Below, piece after piece: positions 1-6,952 of a stretch of DNA of 14,453 nucleotides. Within the stretch, counting starts at the first letter, position 1. Every line of letters starts with the position of its first letter. Made by a program: the position numbers and the translations under genes. This DNA comes from Deltaproteobacteria bacterium (GTDB taxonomy: Bacteria > Desulfobacterota > Desulfobulbia > Desulfobulbales > VMSU01): assembly GCA_021789795.1 (NCBI GenBank), contig JAJYJA010000052.1, positions 1 to 14,453 of the forward strand. Direction: 5' to 3'. Below the pieces are notes generated by a model, which saw only the letters and a list, made by a program, of their open reading frames with translations, ran no database searches and had not been told where the DNA came from.

Positions 1-141
1 AACTGGCAATTCAAGCCCGGGGACGGGGGGCCGGCGTTCATCGACCAGGAGGTGACCGGCCGGCCCATGGTCCGCTGGTTCAACCCGGAACGGATGCTGC
101 CCGAGGACATCCCCGGGCTGTCGTTTGTGGAGCAAGGCTAG
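1..141 (+). CDS. wspB: C-terminal end of a CheW-like coupling protein (WspB type), partial
   Basis: An open frame runs from the first base to a TAG at 139-141 and gives 46 residues; the start lies outside the window. The visible end includes AFIDQEVTGRPMVRWFNPER, which looks like the last strands of a CheW domain of the kind found in WspB, where a short strand pair precedes a terminal 'L-P-E' segment. The call rests mostly on position: it sits 9 bp before a CheR-TPR gene in an operon whose order (CheR, CheW, CheA-receiver, CheB, receiver-GGDEF) matches wspC-D-E-F-R, so the preceding gene should be wspB. Such proteins couple the Wsp receptor to the histidine kinase at the membrane. Another CheW family member is possible; too little sequence is visible to decide. 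Confidence 0.6.
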   Translation, partial: NWQFKPGDGGPAFIDQEVTGRPMVRWFNPERMLPEDIPGLSFVEQG

Positions 142-150
142 AGACGGCCC

Positions 151-1341
151 ATGCAGGACGCCAGCCCCCTCACCGCCATCCTGGAGTCGGTGCTCAAGGA
201 GAGCATGGGCTTAAACATCTCCTCGATGGGCACCAGCGTCATCAAACACGCCATCAACCGGCGGATGCGCACCCTGGGGATCGACAACACCTTCCAGTAT
301 CTCCAGAAGATCAAGGCCTCGGTGGTGGAACTGCACGAGTTGATCGACGAGGTGGCGGTCAACGAGACCTGGTTTTTCCGCGACGAGGCGCCCTTCCTGG
401 CCCTGGGCGAATACGCCGCCGGTTTCACCCGCCACAACAAGGGCCAGGTGCTGCGGCTGCTCAGCATCCCCTGCTCCAGCGGCGAGGAGCCGTACTCGAT
501 GGCCATCACCCTGCTGGAGGCCGGCCTGCCAGCCGCAGGCTTCGTCATCGACGCGGTGGACATCAGCCGCCAATCCTTAAACCGGGCCCGGGAGGGGGTC
601 TATCGCGGCCACTCCTTCCGCAGCCCCCTGGCCCAGCGCTACCAGCGGTACTTCACCAAGACCAGGCAGGGCTACGCCCTGGACCCGGCGGTCAAGGCCC
701 TGGTGCGTTTCCATCGCGGCAACCTGATCCACCTAAACCGCACCCTGGCCAGCGCCGCCTACCAGGTCATCTTCTGCCGCAACCTCTTGATCTACCTGGA
801 CGCCAGTTTCCACCAGCAGGCGATCAACACCTTCGAGAACCTGCTCGCCGCCGACGGCCTGCTCTTCGTCGGCCACGCCGAGGCCGGGATCTTCAGCGGC
901 AGCCGTTTTGTCCAGGCCCCCTACCCCAAGGCCTTCGCCTTCCACAAACGGGGCCAGACGCCGCCGCTCGCCCAGGCACCCGCCGATCCAGGGGCGGGCG
1001 GCCAGGAGGTCCAGCCCCGCGGCCCGTCAGCCGGGTTCGTCGAGAGCGAACGTCGCGACCTGGAGCTCGAAAGGCACGAGGAACTACTGCGCCAAAATGG
1101 CCCCTCGGCGGAGCTGTTCCTTAAGCTCGCCGCCATCTTCGAGACCAAGAGGGACTGGGGCTCGGCGATCAAGATGCTGAAGAAGGCGATCTACCTCGAC
1201 CCCAACTCCATCGAGGCGGTGGACATGCTGGCCGCCATCTATCAGCGGCTGGGCGACGAAAAAAATTACCAGGCCTGCCTGAACCGCGGGCGGCGGATCG
1301 TCAACCGGATGACGGCCAGCATGCCCGCGGAGGAGGCGTAA
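151..1341 (+). CDS. wspC: CheR-type receptor methyltransferase with C-terminal TPR (WspC)
   Basis: This 396-residue protein should transfer methyl groups from S-adenosylmethionine to glutamates of the Wsp receptor, setting its adaptation state. Visible CheR signatures are NETWFFRD (71-78), the SAM-binding loop CSSGEEPYS (108-116), an acidic AVDIS strand (135-139) that contacts the SAM ribose in CheR, and VIFCRNLLIYLD (206-217). A Pro/Ala/Gly-rich linker (about 268-300) leads to a helical C-terminus with at least two TPR-like repeats (about 319-382, including AIKMLKKAIYLDPNS). A CheR domain with a TPR tail is typical of WspC and distinguishes it from the shorter chemotaxis CheR. The ATG lies 9 bp after the previous stop, and wspD follows after a 9-bp gap, so this is an operon gene. 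An A7 run (1259-1265) lies in the TPR part. Confidence 0.93.
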   Translation: MQDASPLTAILESVLKESMGLNISSMGTSVIKHAINRRMRTLGIDNTFQYLQKIKASVVELHELIDEVAVNETWFFRDEAPFLALGEYAAGFTRHNKGQVLRLLSIPCSSGEEPYSMAITLLEAGLPAAGFVIDAVDISRQSLNRAREGVYRGHSFRSPLAQRYQRYFTKTRQGYALDPAVKALVRFHRGNLIHLNRTLASAAYQVIFCRNLLIYLDASFHQQAINTFENLLAADGLLFVGHAEAGIFSGSRFVQAPYPKAFAFHKRGQTPPLAQAPADPGAGGQEVQPRGPSAGFVESERRDLELERHEELLRQNGPSAELFLKLAAIFETKRDWGSAIKMLKKAIYLDPNSIEAVDMLAAIYQRLGDEKNYQACLNRGRRIVNRMTASMPAEEA

Positions 1342-1350
1342 ACGCCGGCC

Positions 1351-2028
1351 ATGAACCCCACCTACTCGGACTTCGACATCGACGACTGCTGGAACCGGAT
1401 CGGGGTCTTCAGCCGGGGCGAAAAGAGCTGTCCCCGGCTGATCAAGTTCGGCCACTGCCAAAACTGCGACCACTACGCCCGCTCCGGCCGCCGGCTGCTC
1501 AACCGTCCCCTTCCCGACGACTACCGCCGGGAGCTGAGCGAACGGCTGAAGGAACCGGCCAGCAAGGAGATCCAAGCCCTAAACAAGGCCTTCATCTTCC
1601 GGGCCGGGGACGAATGGCTGGGGGTGGACGCGAGCCTGATCCAGGAGGTGGTGGACATGGGGCCGATCCACTCCATCCCCCACAAGAGCAGCCGCATCTT
1701 CCGGGGGGTGGTCAACGTCCGGGGGAGGCTAGAGATCTGCGTCTCCATCGGCGGGGTGCTCAGGATCGAGCCCGGCCGGAAACGGCCCGGCATCCCGGCC
1801 CCGGAACGGCTGATCGTGGCGGCCAAGGCCGGGCAGAGCATCGTCTTCCCGGTCAGCGAGGTGCTGGGGCCGGTGCCTTACACCGAGAGCGCGCTCAAGC
1901 CGCTGCCGATCACCGTCTCCGGTTCCAAGGCGGTTTACACCAAGGGCATCTTAATCGTCGACGGCCGGGAGGTCGGGATGCTGGACGACGCCATGCTCTT
2001 TAAGATCCTGACCCGCAACCTGGGGTGA
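1351..2028 (+). CDS. wspD: CheW-like coupling protein with N-terminal Cys cluster (WspD)
   Basis: This 225-residue protein combines a roughly 70-residue N-terminal extension with a CheW domain (about 76-222; HSIPHKSSRIFRGVVNVRG is a typical CheW strand-turn-strand segment). It should link receptor to WspE kinase. The extension holds four cysteines, C13 (DDCWNRIGV), C27 (KSCPRL), C36 and C39 (HCQNCDHYA), a spacing compatible with metal or Fe-S binding. As I recall, similar CW..IG / CP / HC.NC signatures occur in other WspD-like proteins, so this is probably a family trait of unknown role rather than local novelty. The stop overlaps the start region of wspE, with only 2 bp between TGA and the chosen ATG. 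A second CheW in the same operon is standard for Wsp and is what separates wspD from wspB. Confidence 0.9.
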   Translation: MNPTYSDFDIDDCWNRIGVFSRGEKSCPRLIKFGHCQNCDHYARSGRRLLNRPLPDDYRRELSERLKEPASKEIQALNKAFIFRAGDEWLGVDASLIQEVVDMGPIHSIPHKSSRIFRGVVNVRGRLEICVSIGGVLRIEPGRKRPGIPAPERLIVAAKAGQSIVFPVSEVLGPVPYTESALKPLPITVSGSKAVYTKGILIVDGREVGMLDDAMLFKILTRNLG

Positions 2029-2030
2029 GA

Positions 2031-4742
2031 ATGTCCGCCATCAACGACATGTCGCTGCTGGAGCTGTTCCTGATGGAGCTGGGCACCCAGTGCCTGGTCC
2101 TGGGACATGAGCTATCGATGTGGGACAGTTCCCCAGGCCGGGAGCCAGACACCGTGCTCATGCACCGGGCCGCGCACTCAATCACCGGCGCCGCCCGGAT
2201 CGTCGATCTGGAGCCCGTCGTCGCCCTGGCCCGGGGGATGGAAAACGCCCTGGCCGCCGGGACGCCCCCCCAGGCCAAAGGCGAGCTGGGGCAGATTCTG
2301 GAAGCGGCGATTAGGCTCTTCGACCAGCTGGCCAAGACCGAGGCCTCGAAAGTAGCGGCTGAAATAGAAAAAAAATTAGAGGAATTTTCCAGTCTGACGG
2401 CCAGGCTCGGCAGGCTGGGGGCAGCGGATCGGACAGAACTCGCCTCGTCCGCCGAACGTCCCAGACCGGCCCCAGACGCCGCCGGGACGCGACCGGCCAT
2501 CCGCCCGGACGACCAACTCTTCCACATCTTCATCGACGACGCCGAAAACAACCTGGCGGTACTGTCCGACAACCTAATCCAGCTCGAGCGCCGCCCCAAG
2601 TCCGGGCCGCTGCTCGAGGCCTCGATGCGGGCGGTGCACTCCTTAAAGGGCGCGGCCCGCATCATCGGGCTTACCGACATCGTCACCCTGGCCCACGCCA
2701 TGGAAGACCTGTTCATCGCCGCCCAGGCCGGGGTAGCCGTCCTGGGGCCGGGGCACGTCGATGCCCTGTTCTCCGCCGCCGACCGCATCCGCGACCTGAT
2801 CCGGCAGGACGAGTCAGGGCTTGACAACTGGTTTGCGGCCAACGCCTCGACCATCGCCGCCCTCTCCCTAACCCTACGGGACCTGGCCGCGCCCCCGGCC
2901 TCCGGCGGACAGCCGACGGAGGCGCCCGCCCCGCCCCCTTCCGGGCCCCAAGCCGAAGGGCCATCCCCCGGCCAGTCCTCCAGCCCCGACCGGCGGCTTC
3001 GGGTCTCGGCCCTGGGCATGAGCCGCATCTTCGCCCTGGCCAGCGAGGCGATGATCGAGTCCCGCTGGCTGCCCACCCTGGCCAACTCCATGAACCGCTT
3101 GAAAAGGCGCCAGGACGAGGTGGGCCTGCTGCTCGACCGGCTGCACGCCCAGTTGCCCGGACTCTCGCTCCCGCCCCTGGCGGTGAACCTCCTAGCCGAA
3201 CTGGCGGTTAAGTTCAGACGCAGCCAGCAACTTCTGGCCCGCCAAATACTGGAGATGGCCGAGCACTCGGCCCGGGGCTTAAACATCAGTCAACGTCTGC
3301 ACCACGAGGTGATCGCCAACCGGATGCAGCCCATCTCCGAGGGACTGATCGGCCTGCCCCGGATGGTGCGGGACCTGTCCCGCAAACTGGGCAAGAAGGT
3401 GCGGCTTGAGGTTATTGGCAGCGAGACCTTAATCGACCGGGACATCCTGGATAAGCTGGAATCGCCCTTCACCCACCTGGTCACCAACGCCATCGACCAC
3501 GGCATCGAGCCGCCCGAACAGCGGGAATCAAGGGGAAAACCACAGGAGGGAACCTTGCGCCTCACCGCCCGGCACCAGGCGGGGATGATGCTGGTCACCA
3601 TCGCCGACGACGGACGGGGCCTGGACTATCCGGCCCTGCGGCGCAAGGCGGTGGAGCGGCGGCTTGCCAGCCCGGCGGTGGCCGAGGAGCTGAGCGAGGC
3701 GGAGCTGGCCGAGTTCCTCTTCCTGCCCAACTTCACCACCCGGGAGACGGCGGACAGCACCTCGGGCCGGGGGGTGGGGCTGGACATCGTGAACAGCGCC
3801 GTCCGGGAGGTGCGGGGCAGCATCGAGATCCACTCCACCCCCGGCCAGGGGACGACCTTCGAGCTTTACCTGCCGCTCACCCTGTCCATCGTCCGGGCCT
3901 TGCTGTTCTCCATCAACCAGGAGCCCTACGCCCTGCCGCTGGTCAACATCGATCACGCCGCCCGGCTGCCGAGCAACGAGATCAAGGAGATGGGCAACCG
4001 CCAGTACTTCGTCGCCGGCGGCAAGCGGCTGGGGCTGATTACCGCCCAGCAGGCCCTGGAGCTGAAGACGCAGGCGGTGGACGAGGACACCCTCTCGGTC
4101 ATCGTCATCAGCGGGGCCAGCCACGCCTACGGGCTGATCGTCGATGGTTTCCTGGGCATCCGCGACCTGGTGGTGCAACCGTTAAGCCCCCGGCTGGGGA
4201 AGATGAAGAGCGTCAGCGCCGCCGCCATCGCCGAGGACGGCACCCCCATCCTGATCCTGGACGTGAACGACTTGAAACAGTCGGTGGATCACCTGATCTC
4301 CGGCGACCGTCTGCAACGGATCGAACCCCGCCGGACGGCGAAGGGCCGGGAGGGCGGCAAACGGATCCTGGTGGTGGACGACTCGATCACGGTGCGGGAG
4401 GTGGAACGTAAGATCCTCTCCGAGCACGGCTTCGAGGTGGACACGGCGGTGGATGGCTTAGACGCCTGGAACATCATCCGCCACCAGCCGCCCTACGACC
4501 TGATCGTCACCGACATCGACATGCCCAACATGGACGGCATCGAACTCCTGGTGCACGTCAAGGGGACGGCGGAGTACGAGGCCATTCCGGTGGTCATCCT
4601 CTCCTACAAGGACCGGGAGGAAGACCGCAACCGGGGACTGGACGCCGGGGCGGACTACTATCTCACCAAATCGAGCTTCCACAGCCAGGCCCTGATCGAG
4701 GCGGTGGAGGACCTGATCGGCGGGCCGGGAGGAAAATCATGA
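2031..4742 (+). CDS. wspE: Hybrid CheA histidine kinase with two Hpt domains and C-terminal receiver (WspE)
   Basis: I chose the ATG at 2031 (903 residues) because GGGGTGA (2022-2028) sits at ribosome-binding distance; a GTG at 2025 is less likely. Domains in order: Hpt1 with HSITGAAR (H49), Hpt2 with HSLKGAAR (H203), a Pro-rich linker (about 286-322), dimerisation helices (about 325-430), an HATPase domain with N box HLVTNAIDHG (N486), DDGRG (526-530) and GRGVGLD (579-585), a CheW-like domain (about 610-750), and a receiver with DD (783-784), phospho-acceptor D828 and K880. It should autophosphorylate on an Hpt histidine in response to the Wsp receptor, then pass phosphate to WspR and WspF; the fused receiver may act as a phosphate sink. 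Two Hpt domains are more than the one I recall in Pseudomonas WspE. An A8 run (2368-2375) lies between them. The gene overlaps wspF by 4 bp. Confidence 0.93.
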   Translation: MSAINDMSLLELFLMELGTQCLVLGHELSMWDSSPGREPDTVLMHRAAHSITGAARIVDLEPVVALARGMENALAAGTPPQAKGELGQILEAAIRLFDQLAKTEASKVAAEIEKKLEEFSSLTARLGRLGAADRTELASSAERPRPAPDAAGTRPAIRPDDQLFHIFIDDAENNLAVLSDNLIQLERRPKSGPLLEASMRAVHSLKGAARIIGLTDIVTLAHAMEDLFIAAQAGVAVLGPGHVDALFSAADRIRDLIRQDESGLDNWFAANASTIAALSLTLRDLAAPPASGGQPTEAPAPPPSGPQAEGPSPGQSSSPDRRLRVSALGMSRIFALASEAMIESRWLPTLANSMNRLKRRQDEVGLLLDRLHAQLPGLSLPPLAVNLLAELAVKFRRSQQLLARQILEMAEHSARGLNISQRLHHEVIANRMQPISEGLIGLPRMVRDLSRKLGKKVRLEVIGSETLIDRDILDKLESPFTHLVTNAIDHGIEPPEQRESRGKPQEGTLRLTARHQAGMMLVTIADDGRGLDYPALRRKAVERRLASPAVAEELSEAELAEFLFLPNFTTRETADSTSGRGVGLDIVNSAVREVRGSIEIHSTPGQGTTFELYLPLTLSIVRALLFSINQEPYALPLVNIDHAARLPSNEIKEMGNRQYFVAGGKRLGLITAQQALELKTQAVDEDTLSVIVISGASHAYGLIVDGFLGIRDLVVQPLSPRLGKMKSVSAAAIAEDGTPILILDVNDLKQSVDHLISGDRLQRIEPRRTAKGREGGKRILVVDDSITVREVERKILSEHGFEVDTAVDGLDAWNIIRHQPPYDLIVTDIDMPNMDGIELLVHVKGTAEYEAIPVVILSYKDREEDRNRGLDAGADYYLTKSSFHSQALIEAVEDLIGGPGGKS

Positions 4743-5761
4743 GGATTGGCATTGTCAACGATTCGGTGATGGCGGCGGAGGTCTTGCGGCGCATCGTCGG
4801 CTCCCGGCCCGAGCATCAGTTGCTGTGGGTGGCGGAAAACGGGGCCGAGGCGGTGCTGCGCTGCCAGGAGACCCTGCCCGACCTGGTGCTCATGGACCTC
4901 CTGATGCCGGTGATGGACGGGGTGGAGGCCACCCGGCGGATCATGCGCCAGAGCCCCTGCGCCATCTTAATCGTCACCGCCAGCGTCATCGGCAACGCCT
5001 CCCTGGTTTACGAGGCGATGGGCGCCGGGGCCTTAGACGTGGTCGCCACCCCGGTCTTGGGCGCAGACGGAATGCAGACGGCGGCCAGCGAGCTGCTCAG
5101 GAAGATCGAGACCATCGGCAAGCTCATCGGCCTCTCCAGCCGCCCCCTAAGCCGCCAGCGCAGCCGGGAGAAGAAGGTGGCCAACCGCTTCAGCGATCCG
5201 CCCCTGGTGGCCATCGGCGCCTCCACCGGCGGCCCCCAGGCCCTGACTGCCGTGCTCTCCGCCCTGCCCGCCGAGTTTCCGGCGGCGGTGGTCATCGTCC
5301 AGCACATGGACAAGAAGTTCACCCACGGCCTGGCCGCCTGGCTAAAGCAGCAGATCCCCCTGTCGGTCAAGGTGATCGCCGACAAGGACCGGCCGCAGAA
5401 GGGACGGGTCTTGGTGCCCAGCACCGAGTACCACGTGGTGATGTCCAGAAACGGCGCCCTGGCCTACAGCGAGGAGCCGAGCGACAACTTCTACCACCCC
5501 TCGGTGGACGTGTTCTTCAACTCGGTGAGCAAGCACTGGCACGGCAAGGTGGTGGGCGTCCTCCTGACTGGCATGGGCCGGGACGGGGCGGCGGGGCTCC
5601 TGTCGCTCAAGGACGAGGGCCACCACACCATCGCCCAGGACGAGGCGACCTCGGTGGTCTACGGGATGCCCAAGGCGGCCATGCAACTGGACGCGGCCCG
5701 GGAGATCCTGCCCCTCCACGAGATCGGCCCCCGGGTCATGTCCCTGGTGGGAGGGAGGTGA
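4739..5761 (+). CDS. wspF: CheB-type receptor methylesterase response regulator (WspF)
   Basis: This 340-residue protein should remove methyl groups from the Wsp receptor and so damp signalling; in Pseudomonas, loss of WspF raises c-di-GMP. The N-terminal receiver (1-125) has phospho-acceptor D53 in LVLMDLLMPVMDG. Two receiver features are atypical: the usual acidic pair is N7-D8, and the usual Lys before Pro is Thr (VVATP, T104). I recall the same differences in Pseudomonas WspF, so they look like family traits. The methylesterase domain (about 153-340) carries the Ser-His-Asp triad: S162 in GASTGGPQAL, H189 in VQHMDKKF and D282 in LLTGMGRDGAAGL. The start overlaps the wspE stop (ATGA), with GGGAGG (4727-4732) as ribosome-binding site, indicating coupled translation. 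wspR follows 3 bp after the stop. Confidence 0.93.
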   Translation: MRIGIVNDSVMAAEVLRRIVGSRPEHQLLWVAENGAEAVLRCQETLPDLVLMDLLMPVMDGVEATRRIMRQSPCAILIVTASVIGNASLVYEAMGAGALDVVATPVLGADGMQTAASELLRKIETIGKLIGLSSRPLSRQRSREKKVANRFSDPPLVAIGASTGGPQALTAVLSALPAEFPAAVVIVQHMDKKFTHGLAAWLKQQIPLSVKVIADKDRPQKGRVLVPSTEYHVVMSRNGALAYSEEPSDNFYHPSVDVFFNSVSKHWHGKVVGVLLTGMGRDGAAGLLSLKDEGHHTIAQDEATSVVYGMPKAAMQLDAAREILPLHEIGPRVMSLVGGR

Positions 5762-5764
5762 GCC

Positions 5765-6778
5765 ATGGCCAGCCCCCTGTTCGACAATGAGATATCGGCC
5801 ATCCAGTCACCAACGCGCATCTCGGTGCTGCTGGTGGACGACCAGCCCCTAATCGCCGAGGCGGTGCGCCGGGCGCTGGAGGACGAAAAGGACATCGACT
5901 TCCACTACTGCTCCGACCCCACCAAGGCGATCAAGATCGCCAACCAAATCAAACCCACCATCATCCTGCAAGACTTGGTGATGCCGGAGGTCAACGGCCT
6001 GATGATGGTCAAGTTCTTCCGCGCCAACCAAAAAACCGCCCAGGTGCCGATCATCGTCCTCTCCACCAAGGAGGAACCCAAGATCAAGAGCGACGCCTTC
6101 GCCCTGGGGGTCAACGACTACCTGATCAAGCTGCCGGACAAGGTGGAGCTGATCGCCAGACTGCGCTACCACTCCTCGGCCTACATCTACCACCGCCAGC
6201 GGGACGAGGCCTACGCCGCCCTGTTGGATAGCCAGAACAAATTAAGCGAGGCCAACCGCACCCTGGAAAAACTCTCCTCCCTGGACGGCCTTACCGGCAT
6301 CGCCAACCGCCGCCAGTTCGACGCCGTGCTGGCCAAGGAGTGGGCCCGGGCGATGCGCAACCAGGCGGTCATCTCGTTACTTATGCTTGACATCGACTAC
6401 TTCAAGCTCTACAACGACACCTACGGTCACCAGCAGGGCGACCAGGGTCTAAAGGAGGTGGCCGCCATCTTAAAGGAGGTGGAGAAACGGCCCGCCGACC
6501 TGGCGGCCCGCTACGGCGGCGAGGAGTTCGCGGTCATCCTGCCGGAGACCGATGAGAAAGGGGCCCGGGATATCGCCTGCTCCATTCTCGACAAGCTGAA
6601 GGCCGCCGCCCTTCCCCACGCCGCCTCCCAGGCCGCCCCCTACCTCTCGGCCAGCATTGGGGTGGCGACCATGGTCGTCGAGCGGGGCTGCACCGCCGAG
6701 ACCCTGGTCTCGCTCGCCGACCGGGCCCTCTACCAGGCCAAGGCCCAGGGCCGCAACCGGGTGGTGGTCTTCCTGTGA
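5765..6778 (+). CDS. wspR: Receiver-GGDEF diguanylate cyclase (WspR)
   Basis: This 337-residue cytoplasmic response regulator should make c-di-GMP from two GTP when phosphorylated by WspE, and is the output of the operon. The receiver (about 18-140) has D25-D26, phospho-acceptor D70 in ILQDLVMPEVNG and K122 in YLIKLPD. A helical linker (about 142-172) resembles the coiled-coil stalk that mediates WspR oligomerisation. The GGDEF domain starts at SSLDGLTGIANRRQF, has a LDIDYFKLYND metal-site strand and the active-site GGEEF at 251-255. RPAD (242-245) five residues upstream is an RxxD inhibitory site, so product feedback inhibition is expected. As I recall, D70, R242 and E253 are the functional positions of Pseudomonas aeruginosa WspR, and they fall at the same numbers here. 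GGGAGGTGA (5753-5761) is a strong ribosome-binding site overlapping the wspF stop. This is the last gene of the operon. Confidence 0.95.
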   Translation: MASPLFDNEISAIQSPTRISVLLVDDQPLIAEAVRRALEDEKDIDFHYCSDPTKAIKIANQIKPTIILQDLVMPEVNGLMMVKFFRANQKTAQVPIIVLSTKEEPKIKSDAFALGVNDYLIKLPDKVELIARLRYHSSAYIYHRQRDEAYAALLDSQNKLSEANRTLEKLSSLDGLTGIANRRQFDAVLAKEWARAMRNQAVISLLMLDIDYFKLYNDTYGHQQGDQGLKEVAAILKEVEKRPADLAARYGGEEFAVILPETDEKGARDIACSILDKLKAAALPHAASQAAPYLSASIGVATMVVERGCTAETLVSLADRALYQAKAQGRNRVVVFL

Positions 6779-6818
6779 TGGCGCCGCAAAACTCCGATCC
6801 GCGGCAACGCGGGAGCGG

Positions 6819-6858
6819 TTTGGCTTAGCCATCGGCTGCCTTGGGGCGAGATCCTCTC
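6819..6858 (+). repeat. Intergenic repeat, copy 1 (pairs with 12945-12986)
   Basis: This element lies in the 174-bp gap between wspR and the helicase gene and matches a second intergenic segment at 12945-12986 with small gaps. Shared blocks are TTTG, GCTTAGCCATC, GGCT.CC, TTGGG and CGAGA, in the same order and orientation. Here AGCC (6827-6830) can pair with GGCT (6834-6837) across a 3-base loop, and GAGA (6848-6851) with TCTC (6855-6858). The rest of the gap is GC-rich, with a palindrome CCTGGCCAGG (6858-6867) and AGGGG/CCCCT arms (6871-6883) but no T-run. It could be an RNA leader motif, a protein-binding site or a REP-like dispersed repeat. I do not recognise it as a known riboswitch class. 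Confidence 0.6.
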
Positions 6859-6952
6859 CTGGCCAGGGCCAGGGGCCGCCCCTTCCCAGGCCAGACCGCA
6901 GCCCAAGCCCGGTTGAACCAGTTCCCACCTCCGCCCCCGATCATCGCAACTC

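Noticed and set aside
2025..2030. GTG at 2025 as the wspE start
   Set aside because: It overlaps the wspD stop and sits on top of the only SD-like sequence; the ATG at 2031 has suitable spacing.
2000..3286. Long open frame on the minus strand opposite wspE, and similar ones at 6941-8020 and 12020-12829
   Set aside because: These lie opposite genes with intact conserved motifs. Long antisense frames are expected in GC-rich codons, and their translations are low-complexity with no recognisable domain.
6858..6890. Rho-independent terminator after wspR
   Set aside because: GC palindromes exist (CCTGGCCAGG; AGGGG/CCCCT) but no T-run follows, so an intrinsic terminator is not supported.
6779..6952. 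c-di-GMP (GEMM) or other known riboswitch downstream of wspR
   Set aside because: I looked for GEMM-type conserved blocks because of the c-di-GMP context and found none; the gap is reported only as a repeat.
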